NCBI RefSeq assembly: GCF_029168945.1
Contig: NC_083604.1
Span: 46,557,686 to 46,621,685, forward strand
DNA length: 64,000 nt
Origin: Cannabis sativa
Taxonomy: Eukaryota > Streptophyta > Magnoliopsida > Rosales > Cannabaceae
Direction of reading: 5' to 3'
Shown here: in pieces, positions 34,192 to 50,933 of the stretch
Position numbering within the stretch: position 1 is the first letter of the stretch
Layout of the letters: each line of letters begins with the position of its first letter
Notes under the pieces: model-generated
Databases searched by the model: none
Seen by the model: the letters and a program-made list of their open reading frames with translations, nothing else
What the model was told of the DNA's origin: nothing
Made by a program: the position numbers and the translations under genes

Positions 34192-36560
34192 TGTAACACC
34201 CTAACTAGCATAGGCGTATTACGTGATTTTCAAACATACTGTGCATCTCGTTGCTAATCAACGAGGTTTATGGAAAACGTGATTAATTAAAATTTTTGCT
34301 TTTTAATTAAACTTGTAAAACATTTATATAAAATACTCGGGATCCCGATTACAAAACCATTTACAAAAAGTTTACTGTCTATACAAAATACTTGTCGCCT
34401 AGCGACTAATTACAAAAATAGCCTTGCTGTCTCGAGGATCGTACGCTCCAGGCCTAACCGCCCCGACATGTACAATCTTCACCGGCTCGCTCTCACGGTC
34501 CATCAGCCTTAGCCTTGCCCTTACCTACACATAAACATAGAACTGTGAGTTGACAGACTCAGTAAGAAAAGCATAATAATAACCATACATAAATCCCGAG
34601 TCATGATCAGACGCCCATACCCCTGACCATAACCCTAACTGTTGTGTCCAACACAATACTGAGTCCTGAACGTTCATAGGGACGGTACTATTGACAAGTA
34701 ACAGCCTATACTCGGTCGAACTGGTCATACTCCAGCTGCTAGTCATACTCTAGCCTGTACTGATGTGTTACAGTATCAGCCTATACTCGGTCGAACTGGT
34801 CATACTCCAGCTGCCAGTCATACTCTAGCCTGTACCGATGTGATACGTCAAATAGTACGGAACCACCAACCTAAGTATCGGCGTATACTCGACACACCGG
34901 TCATACTCCGAGTTGCTAGTCATGCTCTGCTTTGTCTTGCCGATGTGATACAGTGTCAGCCTATACTCGGTCGAACTGGTCATACTCCAGCTGCTAGTCA
35001 TACTCTAGCCTGTACCGATGTGACACAGTCGGATGGTTCGAAGCCAACATACATATCTAATGTAATCTAACAGGCTTCATAACATGCACGCTAAACATGT
35101 AATCTATATATGCATACTGTTATACTAATCTTACCTCAATTCAGAATTCAGGTGTGCCGGTCAACCTGACTGGAACAAACTGCGCGGCAGATTACAGGCT
35201 CCTAAACCATAACAATCACAACACTATAAGTGATACGCTAAATCACTTCCCAGGGACTTAAACTACGAACTAAAAGTTTTCCTATCGATAAAAAGCCTGG
35301 CAATACCCCAAATAACATAAAAACGAGGAAATCTAAGGTTTCTGAAAATCACCCAACCGGCAGACCGGTTGTCCAACCGGAATTCCGGTTCTGGAAATTT
35401 TCAAAACCCATCCAGAATTTTGGATGCACAACCGAAATTCTGGTTCCTCGCAGGAATTTTTCAAAAATTCACACAAAGCTCAAATCCAATCCAAACAATA
35501 CTAAAACTTCCAGACCTGTTCTAAATGTCCCATATAACAATTCTAAAGCAACAAAACCACCCAGAATTCACAGAATCAAAAATCACCATTGGAGGTTCAA
35601 GATTGAGTTCAAAACTCAAAACTTGACTAATCCCTCCAAACAGCCACTAAAACAAGCATAATTCAACATATTTCAACATCATTTAACACCAGAAAACCCT
35701 ACCTAACCATAACAGCAACCACAGCAACAAAAATCAAGAATTTGCTTTGAAAACCAAACTTTTGAGCTAAAAATCACAAACTTAAACAAGGTAGCAAGCA
35801 TGCATTATAACCTAGTTAATCCATTCATTTTAGACACAATTAAGCTTATAAAAACATAATAAAAAACCTAGCAACACTACAGCCACAAAACTCAAAGCAT
35901 GCAATAATCATACTTTCACCAAAATTTCAAGAACTTAAAGAAAAGCTAAGGGAAACATACCAACAACTTGAGATCACTAAAATTTGCTAAAAAGGAGCTT
36001 GAATCACCAAGAAAATGGCCAGCTTCTTGCTGCTCCAAGAGGGCCGAATAGAGAGAGAAAAGAGAGAGAGTTTCTTTGCAATTTTTTCTAATTTTTTTCT
36101 AAGTTGGAAAAAATGAAAATAAATTCAACATAACCCCCTTTTTACTTCAGCCAAATAATCACATTAAATAACATTTAATTTAACCAAATAAAGTCCACTA
36201 AAGGATAAAATATCATTGGGGCAAAAAGACCATTTTGCCCCTCCACACTAAAATAACATAAAGAGCACTAAAGGGGTATTTTGGGAATTTCTAAATTCCC
36301 AGCCATTCCCGACATTCCCAATGTCTAATAAACCGTCCCACAATACTAACATACTAAGTTGTAATTTTACTGAGCCAAACACCGAGTTCCATGTTACCGG
36401 GCACCGGAAATGCAAAATTATGAAAACTACTAAATGACATAAAATGCATCTCAGAATTCAATAATAACAGTATAAATAATTATTTAAATAGCTATAAATA
36501 ATTTTCATAATTAAACATGATTAACTGCTAATTTCCAAATTAAACTAAGCGGTCTTTACA
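34192..36560 (-). repeat. 5' LTR of the Gypsy chromovirus
   Basis: 2369 bp, the upstream LTR in sense direction. It closely matches 26921-29220. It keeps the 69-bp block missing from the partner, the tandem array (about 34705-35030, third unit diverged) and the palindrome cluster (about 35376-35450). Promoter elements were not identified with confidence. Confidence 0.95.
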
Positions 36561-36565
36561 CATGA

Positions 36566-36760
36566 CGACCTCTTTTTTTCGTTGTTTGTACAATATTTTA
36601 AATTGACACAAAGTAGCATCTGTTCTAAACTGATGCGAAAGTTTAAAGTGTACTTTTTTGGTATCGATTTTGAAAACGTGTTGACCGACATAAAAATCCT
36701 CCTTTGTAGTATTCAGAGTATGCTTGTATACAAAAATATAATCATGAAAATAGTACATTA
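36566..36760 (+). pseudogene. Probable continuation of the split LINE
   Basis: Directly after the Gypsy target duplication the frame left open at 26920 continues as HDDLFFS, fitting the zf-RVT pattern of L1-type LINEs. Beyond about 36600 the match becomes doubtful: the segment near 36617-36650 also resembles, in inverted orientation, DNA near 26522-26535, so another repeat may be present. Confidence 0.4.
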
Positions 36761-36899
36761 TTTCACTACTACAAAACAAGCGTTCAGAGGTGCTTTTTTT
36801 AGCATAATAATTAATAACCGACACCATAGGGCTGTAATTTTTTGGAAGGGAATTTGATGCCATAGGGTGTCCCCTTTATGGAGTCAGTTAATTCCAAAT

Positions 36900-39380
36900 A
36901 ATCGACTCCAAAAGGGTTTATAACCCTAGCCCATCCCTTCGTCTTTCTCATTCGTTCAGTCAACCCAGAAATCCCAAATCAGAGAAACCCCAAACCCTCT
37001 CCGCCAACCACCACGAAAAATCACTCCATTTCACCATTTTTTCACCATTTTAGCTCATTTTTATTTCTAAATCTTCTATTTTTCATACCTAAAACTATAT
37101 ACCTGAAAAGATTATATTTTTCCTCATTTTTAGGGTAAATCGAAGGTAGAGATAGTGGTTGTGGTGGTTATACCTCCGGTCATCGTTTTTAGTGGAGAAA
37201 ACATTATATCTCAACGTCTATTAAGATATAAATCTAATTTCTACTAATTTTAGTGATGTACATTACTTTATTTTTTATTTTATAAATTTTTTTAGGGTTT
37301 TTCTATATTATTAAATATGTATTATGTTGTATTGAATATGTATTATGTGTATATATATTGTGAATGATAAATGTATTTTGTGTACATATATTGTTAATGA
37401 GAAGTGTGATATAGGAGAGTACATATGTATGTATTTTGTGTTGTATTGAATATGTATTGTGTGTATATATATTGTGAATGGAAAATGTGATATAGGAGAG
37501 TATTTTATATATTGTATATGTATATATTGAGTATTTTAAACTAATAGTTTTGTTAATTATTGTGATGAGAATGAGATATGAGAGTATTATAATAAAAGTT
37601 TAGAAATTAATTTCTATAAAATTAGTTAAGAAACAAAAGTTTAGAAATTAACTCTATTTTGTATCAATTTTTTTTTTATTATTTTCAATTTTATTCATGT
37701 GTTTTTATTTTTTTTAGTAGCTAGTAAATAGTTAGTTACATCTACTTAGCAAGTTACTAATTTTCATTCATATTCATGTATTTTTATTACTAACTAGTTA
37801 CTAATTAGTAATAAATTAACTAGTTAGTAACTATAGTTACTCATAAATTATATAAGTAGTAAGTAGCTAAATAAAGAAATTGGTAATTTTGTAGTTTTTC
37901 TTTATGTTGTAGGTTGTGAGGTCAATTTGTAAGAATCCGACTTATTTGGTGTTGATCCGTTTCTAGGTAGCTTGAGGTATACATTTATTAACTTTTATTA
38001 TAAATTAATTATGAATGCTTAGTAGAGTTTGAATATCTTAAATATTCATCCATAGTGAAGTAGGTTCCGTGAATACATGTTAGCAGTCGGATAGATGGTA
38101 AACTTTTATATTGCTAAATGTTGTTGTGATTATTTTATATTGTTTTGAATTGTGTTTTGTTGTTATTAATAGGTTTGAATTTTTTAGAAACGTTCAATTA
38201 TAGCCGTTATGCTATTAAAATTTTGTTAGAATTAGGATAATATTTGATTTTAGTTTCTCTTAAACTTGGTTGTTAGGATTGTATCGGAAGTGACTTTATC
38301 GAAAGTCAAGTACATAATTTTTAGTATAAGGTATGCTTTCTTTAACTTACTTTTATAAGAATGTTTTTTATATATATATATATATTTAGATAATCCTTAA
38401 ATACTTAAAGTAATTTTAGAATAATATTGATGTAATACATAGGATAGATATAGTAGGCTAAAAAAAAGAAATACAAAAAAAGGTCTATTGGGATTTGAAC
38501 TTGTGACCAAAAGGATAAATTGATCAGTCTTTACCAATATACCAAAATACAATCTTTATATAAATTAGCTACTACGATTTTATTTAAATATTAGAAGAGA
38601 TATAAAAGAAAATTAGTATTGCACATTTCATAGTAGTAAAATTAACAAATACATCATAAACATTGATTCTAATACTTAACATTAGAATTTTATTAGTTTA
38701 TTTCAAGTAAAATAGCAAAATAAAATATAAAAAATTAGGTGAAAGGGGTGCATAACATGATTTTAGTATACAAAAGAGCATTTTTTGGACAAAATAGTTG
38801 GCCGAACCGCCGTAGGCTATTTGGGATGCAAAGAACGCGAAAAAAATACCCAAGTTAAAAGAAATCGCCTCAAATGAACAATCAGATCAAAAGTTATTAA
38901 TGTTCAAAATTTTCAAAAAATTTCATGCAAAGTTTAACCATTTCTCTAATTTTTTCTATTTATTTCGCTCCTTAAAATATTCTTTTATTTTATTGGTCTT
39001 GAAATATTAAATTACATAAAAATTAATGTATTACACATTATTTATTATTTAATATACTAATTATTATACAAAACATAACTTAAAAAATTATAAAAATGAT
39101 ACTAATATACTACAAAAATACAAACACATAATGTAAAATATAAACTATTAATAAAAATATAGCTAATATATAAACACTTAGATTAATGTAAATATTTATT
39201 TATTTAACTTTTCAATTTAATTTTTATTTATGCTTATTATATATAATTTATACTTAATTTAATTATATTAATAATAATATAATATATATAAATATATATG
39301 AAAAAAATAAAATTAGATTTTTAATAAAAATAAAAAAAATGTTAAAACACAAAATTTTATAGTTGAAAAAAAATTATAGG
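36900..39380. other. Interior of the CACTA element, no gene recognised
   Basis: The segment 36900-37200 is GC-richer and resembles a leader sequence. After it the DNA is AT-rich with GTATTATGTTGTATTGAATATG-like repeats (37315-37530). No frame encodes a recognisable transposase or accessory protein. A GGGATTTGAACTTGTGACC motif near 38490 resembles a tRNA T-arm in reverse, but no tRNA fold surrounds it. Confidence 0.5.
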
Positions 39381-39384
39381 AAAT

Positions 39385-39600
39385 CGCTTCCGTAGGGTCC
39401 CTACAGAGTTGGTTATTTTATAATAACTGACGCCGTAGGGTCCCTACGGAGGCAGTTTTTTCATAATAACTGACGCTGTAGGGGTCCCTATCGAGTCGGT
39501 TATTTCATAATAACCGACGCTGTAAGGACCCTACAGAGGCAGTTTTTTCATAATAACCGACGTCGTAGGGACCCTACAGCGTCGGTTATTTTTAACCCTT
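39385..39600. repeat. Subterminal array, five units of about 43 bp with palindromes
   Basis: Units are centred near 39398, 39441, 39483, 39527 and 39565. Each has TAATAACNGACG, then a palindrome of the GTAGGGTCCCTAC type, then GAGGCAGTTTTTTCA or GAGTCGGTTATT. In CACTA elements such subterminal repeats are the usual transposase-binding sites; binding here is inferred. Confidence 0.85.
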
Positions 39601-39606
39601 TTAGCG

Positions 39607-41835
<2,229 letters not shown>

Positions 41836-41836
41836 A

Positions 41837-41851
41837 TTTTGGTATCAAAGC
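41837..41851 (+). promoter_or_regulatory. Primer-binding site of the second Gypsy element
   Basis: TTTTGGTATCAAAGC begins one base after the 5' LTR. It matches the tRNA-Met type site of the first element with one substitution. Confidence 0.8.
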
Positions 41852-42098
41852 TGTCAGGTTTGTCTACCGAAGCTTGCCAATACATGTACAATCTTCATCA
41901 GAGAAAGCTCGGTTCACGGTTCAGTAAGCCCATACTTGTTTAGTATTATATGTGATTATTAAAGTATGTTAGGAGGCATATTAGATTAGAATTATTTGTT
42001 TTAAGTGTATTGCCTTTAATTCAATAAGAGCGGTATCAAGTTTTATGATCGCTGTCTAACGTGGCAGGCTTATGGGTTCGTAGGTTAAGTCCTATTAA

Positions 42099-45000
42099 AT
42101 GGACGCCCAGCGAAATACAAGAAGTCAGGGTAATATGGTTGAGACCGGAGGTGGTCAGGGAAATCGAATTCCCCAGAATCCCCGTAGTCGCGGTCGTGGC
42201 CGTGGAAGAGCTCAAGGTGGTTGTCCTGTAAATCCACCACAAGCTCCTCTGGATTAGGAGCAGAGGTTTGCAGAAATGCAAGATCGAATCTGCCAACAAG
42301 ATGAAGAAATTTAGAGATTAAGGCAGCAGGGTCTTCCTGCGGTGCCTCCACAGCAAGCTCAGGCTGTTGTAGCTCCAGCGGTGCCAGCAGAACAACCTGT
42401 TGCTGGCGACCGTATGGAGCCATTATACGAAAGATTCCGTAAACAAGCACCTCCTGTGCTTCTTGGAGGTCTAGATGTGATGAAGGCTGAGAAGTGGCTC
42501 ACTGTGATTGAGCGAATTTTGAATTTTATGGGTGTGGTTGGTAATGATCGAGTGACCTGCGCTACATTTCAATTCCAGGAAGGCGCCCTTGTTTGGTGGG
42601 AATTGGTGTCCCTCACCTGGGATATCACTGTAATGACCTGGGAGGAGTTCTGAGAGTTGTTTAACGCCAAGTATTATAATTAAGCCGTCCGCAATGCTAA
42701 GCAGAAAGAGTTCGCTGAGTTAGTACAAACTGAGGGGATGTGAGTCACTGAGTATACCACCAAGTTTGATCGTTTGGCCAAACTCGCCATGGGTATTGTG
42801 CCAACAGATTTCAGTAAGAAAGAAAAGTACCTTGTCGGTTTGAATGTGAAGATTAGACATGATCTGGTGATCACTACCGATGAAGTGACATCATATGCGG
42901 AGATGGTTGAAAAAGCTCTGCGAGCCGAGGGTGCGGTAAAATTCCTTCAGGATCCCCAAGTGACCTCGAATGTTGGTGGGACCCCCAACTTTCCTACTCC
43001 TATTTATGGTAGGGATGGTGGTGATTCCACCACTGATCAGAAGAGGAAAGTTACCCCGGCATCTGGTGGCTCGGGGCAGAGTAAGCGGTTCCGTGGGAAC
43101 CAAGGCAGAGGTGGACGTCAGGGTTACTCTTACCCTGAGTGCCCACGTTGTAAGAAACATCATTCGGGAGAGTGCAACCGGAAGACATGCTTTCAATGCG
43201 GCATGGTGGGGCATTTCAAGAAAGATTGCCCTCAGGCAAAGAAAGAAAAGCAGAAGTCAGAGGCAAAACCCGTACCTACTCGGGTGTTTGTGATCACCCA
43301 AGCTGATGCTGCAACCAGTCCTTCTATGGTGATAGGTCAGCTTCTAGTCAACAACTCCTTATTTACTGTGTTATTTGATTCGGGAGCTACACGTTCATAT
43401 GGGCTACACGGGTAATTGATCTTTTGGGTAGGCCTTGTGATATTCTTGAAAGATGGTTTGGAACCCTAATGCCTAGCGGGGAGTTGCTTATCTCCAATAG
43501 GCGCATTAGGTCTATGCCAGTTAGGATTGAGGATAGGGAGTTGAGTGCTGACCTTATAGAACTGGAACTAACAGAGTTTGACATCATACTTGGGATGGAT
43601 TTTCTGTCCAAGTATTCGGCCAGTATAGACTGTAAGTGGAAAATGGTGACTTTTCAACAAAAAGGTGAAGATCCAATTTTTTATGTTGGATCGGTTCAGG
43701 GGTCTCGGATCCCAGTTATTTCTGTGCTAAGGGCTAGGGATCGACTACACAGTGGATGTGTAGGATTTTTAGCAGTGGCGATAGACTCCAGAAGACCCAA
43801 AATATTTGGGCCTGAGGTAGTCAGAGTGGTTAAAGACTTTCTCGACGTATTTCTCAGGGAGTTGTTGGAATTACCGCCGCAATGAAAAAATTGACTTTGT
43901 GATTGATTTGGCACCTAGAGTTGAACCTGTTTCTAAAGCTCCATCTAGAATGGCTCCAGCAGAACTCAAGGAGCTTAAGTTGCAGCTTCAGGGGATGCTT
44001 GATATTGGATTTATCCGACCCAGTGTATCGCCCTAGGGAGCTTCGGTTGTATTTGTGAAAAAGAAAGATGGTTCCCTCAAAATGTGTATTGACTATCGGG
44101 AACTAAACAAGTTGATGATCAAGAACAAATATCCGTTACCCAGAATTGACGATTTGTTTGATCAGCTTCAGGGAAAGAGGGTATTTTCAAAGATTGACCT
44201 GCGATCTGGCTATCATCAACTCAGAATTTGGGAAGAAGATATACCAAAGACTACATTTCGAACAAGATATGGGCACTACGAGTTTCTAGTAATGTCATTC
44301 GGATTGACTAATGCTCCTGCGGCCTTTATAGATCTCATGAATAGAGTATTCAAAGATTTCCTCGATAACTGCGTCATAGTGTTTATCGATGACATCCTTG
44401 TATACTCTCATTCCGAAGAGGAGCATGAGCATCATCTTCGAATGGTATTGTAGCGACTTAGGGATCACAAGTTGTATGCAAAGTTAAAAAAGTGTGAATT
44501 CTGGTTGTCTGAGGTATCTTTTCTGGGACATATTGTCAGGAAGAATGGAATTATGGGTGATCCAAGCCAGATTTATTCAATGAAGAATTCACCGAGGCCA
44601 AAATCAGTGACTGAAGTTCGAAATTTTCTCGGTTTAGGAGGGTATTATCAATGTTTCATCGAGGGATTTTCTAAAATCTCTATGCCACTGACCGAGTTAA
44701 CTAAGAAAATCAGCGATTTGTGTGGTCAGACAAATGTGAAGCAAGTTTTCTAGAGTTGAAGCAACGTTTGATAACAGCTCCAGTGTTAGCTTTGCCATCA
44801 GATCAAGATAAATTTGTTGTTTGTTGTGATGCGTGCAGACAGGGTCTGTGATGTGTTCTGATGCAAGCTGACAAAGTCATAGCCTATGGCTCTCGTCAAC
44901 TGAAGAATTATGAGTAGCGCTACCCAACTCATGACCTAGAGCTTGCTGCTGTGGTTTTTGCTCTAAAGATATGGCGGCACTATCTGTATGGTGAAAAATG

Positions 45001-48000
45001 TGAGATTTATACTGATCATCAATGTTGGAAGTTATTTTACCAGGATCTTAGATCTACTCACAAGTATGTTGATTTAACAACCTAAATATGAACTTCTAAA
45101 ACGATAGGAAATTAAACACATAAGAGTATCAGAAATCTTACAGTGATTGCAGCGGAATATATGTCTCCTCCCACTCAGATCTCTAACCCTTGATTGCTTT
45201 CTGTAGCAGAGTATAATCAAGATCTGAGCCCGATAGTCCTTCTTTGTTGTTTCTGAATTCTACACAGCCTTCCTCACTATGATTGAGGTATTACTTGATG
45301 TGTGTGGGCACTACTCTAGCACTTATACTTTTCGAAACAGTGAAGGAAGAGAGAGAGAGAGAGAGGGTGGCGGCTCAGAGAGAATTTTCTGAGAGAAAAT
45401 TCTTTCAGAATAATACTGTGAAAAGGTTGTACAGTTGTGTGTAACTCTGAAGCCTTTGCCTTCTATTTATAGAAGACCACCAAGGGCTATGATTGACATT
45501 TGGAATTGAAAAAATCAAAGAGAAAAGGAAGCTAAGTGGCCGGCCTAGGCATTGTGGAAACAAGGCTTGCCACTTTTCCAACTTTCCTTTTCCTACACTG
45601 ATAGTTTCATGTTTTGTCAAAAACTGCCAATTCCATTATTCAACCACATAAATGATAAATCTAATTATTTAATAATTAAAATTAATTATCAAATAATATA
45701 TTATCATTTATTTTATTAATAATGAAACTAATTAAAGTTTCCTAATTAATAAATATGCCCTTCAAAATCTCTATTTCTTTCGTTTTGCCCTTAATAAGTG
45801 ATAAATTCTCAAATAGACAAGTCTATCTTGAGAATTTTTAATTGATTAATTAAAATCAATTAAATGAGTCTTACAAGTAATATCATCTCAACTAGTGAGG
45901 GGACCATGGGTCTATATATCCGAGCTTCCAATAAGCAGATCTAGAATTTACCACTTAAATTCACTGACTTATTAATTATTCGTTGAATCCACACATAGAA
46001 CTCAGAATTGCACTCTCAGTATATAGAATGCTCTATATGTTCCACCATATAGACACATTATTAGTTATCCATTGTTATAATCCTAATGTGATCAATGATC
46101 CTCTATATGGATGATTTATACTGTAAAGGGACTAAATTACCGTAACACCCTACAATGTATTTTATCCTTAAAACACTTAACCCTGTATAAATGATATTTC
46201 AACTAAGTGAAATGAGTACTCAATCATTTATCTCGTTTGGTTAAGCTCGAAGGAAATCACCCTTTGCTTACTATTTGCCAGATAGAAGCTATAGATTCCA
46301 TATTTATGTTAGCGCTCCCACTCAATCGCACTACCGTGTTCCCAAAATGTATGTATTGCCCAGACTAAAGATTAGGCTTAACTAACAAATCAAAGAACAC
46401 GAATAATACTCTTGAAATTGAGCCTAACCATATCAGGATTTCGATCATGTGATCTAGGATCAACTGATGATATTGAATTGCATAGATGTTTACGGTAAGT
46501 ATCAAAATCTAATTCAAAGTTCAATATCGGTCCATTCCAATGCATACTCCTTGCATCCAACCTGAGCTTTACTTTAACCTATGTTCTGGAAAGAACATAA
46601 CATTTCTCCAAATGTAAGTAAACTCTGTTGTAGATTGTCATATCAGTGAAACCCAGTGTTCTGATAAATCTAGGAATACTTTATTCACATAGTCATGCTT
46701 ATTTTCCACTGTGTTGACAACACAATAAACATGATCAAGTATGTGAAAAGGGGTTTGGATGAATTTATAAATCAAACAGACAAGCAATTGATTAAGTGAA
46801 CCAAAACATACACAAGTGAATGAAAAAAATTACTTCTGTTACTTTATTGATATTGAATAATCTGGATTACATTGAAACAGAGTTTTATTTAGGGCATAAA
46901 ACCCAACAATCAAAGTCTCAAGTACTTTTTCACCCAGAAAGACTTAAACATGAGGTAGAGAAGGTGGCTAGAACTTGCTAAAGACTATGATTGTGAGATT
47001 CTGTATCACCCCGGGAAAGCCAATGTTATGGCTGACGCACTAAGTAGAAGAGGTCCCGTGCAGGTTTGCACCACAATTTTAATAGCTCCTCCACTAGCTT
47101 CTGAGATTGTTAGTGCAAGGATTGAGTTTGTGGTTGGAAAGTTGCATAACTTGACACTTCAATCTGATCTATTAGAGAGAATCAAAAAATCACAACTAGG
47201 AGATCCTCAGCTAATCAAGGTTTGAGATGAGGTGATGGCTAGTCGGCCTAAAGACTTTTCAATCTCGAATAATGGAATGTTGTTGTATAAAGCACGAATT
47301 TGTATTCCTAGTGTTGACGAGCTTAAAAAAGAGATCCTTGATGAAGCTCACACCACACCTTATTCACTACATCCGGGAACCACCCAAATGTATCAGGATT
47401 TAAAATCCTACTTCCGGTGGCATGGGATGAAAAGAGATGTGGTAGACTTTGTGTCCAAGTGCTTAACCTGCCAACAAATCAAAGCTAAACATCAAAGGCC
47501 GGCAAGGTTGTTGCAACCTTTGGCCCTTCCTGAGTGGAAGTGGGAGGATATTGTGATGGATTTCGTAACTGGTTTGCCTAGAGCCACAGGAATGTATGAT
47601 TCAGTATGGGTCATAGTGGACAAATTTACAAAATCAGCTCACTTTCTGTCAGTGAAAATCACATATTCAGTGGATCAGTACGCTGAACTGTATGTAAAGG
47701 AGATAGTTTGTCTCCATGGAACTCCTAAATCCATTGTTTCAGACAGAGATCCGAAGTTTACATCAAAGTTTTGGATGAGTCTTCAGAGGGCTATGGGTAC
47801 CAAACTGAAGTTTAGCACAACCTTTCACCCTCAGGCAGGTGGTCAGTCAGAAAGAACAATTCAAATACTGGAAGATTTACTGCGAGCCTGTGTCATGGAC
47901 TTTGAAGGTTCATGGAGTAAGTATTTGCCTCTAATTGAATTCTCCTACAACAATAGCTACCAGAGTACAATAGGGATGGCTCCCTATGAGATGCTATATG

Positions 48001-48630
48001 GTAGGAAGTGTCGTTCCCCTATTCATTGGGATGAAACTGGAGAAAGGAAGTACTTGGGTCCAGAATTAGCTCAGAGGTCCAATGAAGCTATAGACAAAAT
48101 CAAGGCTTGGATGCTTGCTTCTCAAAGCAGGCAGAAAAGTTATGCTAATCCGAAGCGCAGAGATGTCACATTTTAGGCAGGGGAACATGTTTTCCTGCGG
48201 GTTTCACCAATGAAGGGTATTAGACGCTTCAGGAAGCGGGGTAAGTTAAGCCCTAGGTTCATTGGGCCATTTCAAATACTTGAGAAGGTTGGGCAGGTAG
48301 CGTATCGGCTAGCCTTATCACCAGCACTGTCGGCTGTTCATGATGTATTCCATATTTCAACGTTGAGAAAATATGTTTCAGAGCCGACCCATATCTTAAG
48401 TTATGAAGCCCTTGAACTGTAGTCAGACTTATCCTATGAAGAGTAGCCTGTTCAGATCCTTGATAGAAAGGAGAAGGTTCTTCGGAGCAAGATCATTGCC
48501 TTTGTCAAAGTGCTCTGGAGAAATAGTAAGGTTGAGTAAGCCACTTGGGAGTTGGAGTCTGACATGAGGACTCAACATCCAGAGCTATTCAGGTTAGATT
48601 TCGAGGGTGAAATCCTATTAACGGGGGGAT
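42099..48630 (+). pseudogene. Gypsy gag-pol pseudogene (stops, frameshifts, inserted LTR)
   Basis: ATG at 42099 starts MDAQRNTRSQGN. The gag core lies at about 42480-42720 with stops in it, and the zinc knuckle CFQCGMVGHFKKDC at about 43189-43230. The protease motif [11 protein letters not shown] at about 43370-43400 is followed at once by a frameshift. RT pieces run 43888-44750, with the catalytic FIDDILVYS near 44382-44410 intact and stops at about 44034 and 44452. RNase H starts near 44815 and is cut at 45022 by a solo LTR, resuming at 46914. The integrase frame 47232-48176 is long and intact over HPGTTQMYQDL, CLTCQQ and HPQAGGQSERT, where a Gly-containing variant of the usual motif is seen. 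The chromodomain (about 48440-48600) contains a stop. Confidence 0.93.
45018..46913 (-). mobile_element. Solo LTR (TGTTGG...AACA family) inside the second Gypsy element
   Basis: The LTR is 45023-46908 (1886 bp), flanked by ATCAA at 45018-45022 and 46909-46913. Removing it and one ATCAA rejoins the RNase H reading of the Gypsy element, confirming the limits. It is homologous to 7043-12051 and to the fragment at 22608-24000. The GCCC-containing sense start is at the right, so it reads on the - strand. A GA-rich patch lies at 45352-45366. Confidence 0.93.
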
Positions 48631-48633
48631 AAT
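48620..48633 (+). promoter_or_regulatory. Polypurine tract of the second Gypsy element
   Basis: AACGGGGGGATAAT directly precedes the 3' LTR, the expected plus-strand primer site. Confidence 0.75.
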
Positions 48634-50769
<2,136 letters not shown>

Positions 50770-50933
50770 TAGCGTCACCTGGAACAGCGTCGATAGCGAA
50801 TTTTGCCAAAACAGACGGTGAATGACCTTAAAAACCGCCTCTAAAGCTTAATTTTGTAGTAGTGTTTGTATATGAACATTGCATCTGGCTACAGAAAATT
50901 TAGTATAAATTATATCGACATCTTTTATCTACT

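Larger units (their letters stand above)
26916..36565 (-). mobile_element. Full-length Gypsy chromovirus (Tekay/Del-like), - strand
   Basis: The element is 26921-36560 (9640 bp), flanked by the target duplication CATGA at 26916-26920 and 36561-36565. LTRs are 26921-29220 and 34192-36560. In sense order (right to left) it has LTR, primer-binding site, gag with zinc knuckle, protease, reverse transcriptase, RNase H, integrase, chromodomain, polypurine tract and LTR. That order and the terminal chromodomain identify a chromovirus; the LTR size suggests the Tekay/Del clade. It carries three in-frame stops and one frameshift, so it cannot make its full polyprotein. It interrupts the LINE remnant. 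Confidence 0.95.

Noticed and set aside
36540..36863. 107-codon - strand frame over the Gypsy target site
   Set aside because: It crosses the LTR end, the target duplication and the CACTA terminus, so it cannot be a single gene.
38461..38580. GGGATTTGAACTTGTGACC resembling a reversed tRNA T-arm
   Set aside because: No acceptor stem, anticodon arm or D-arm can be placed around it; this wording is common in plant repeats.
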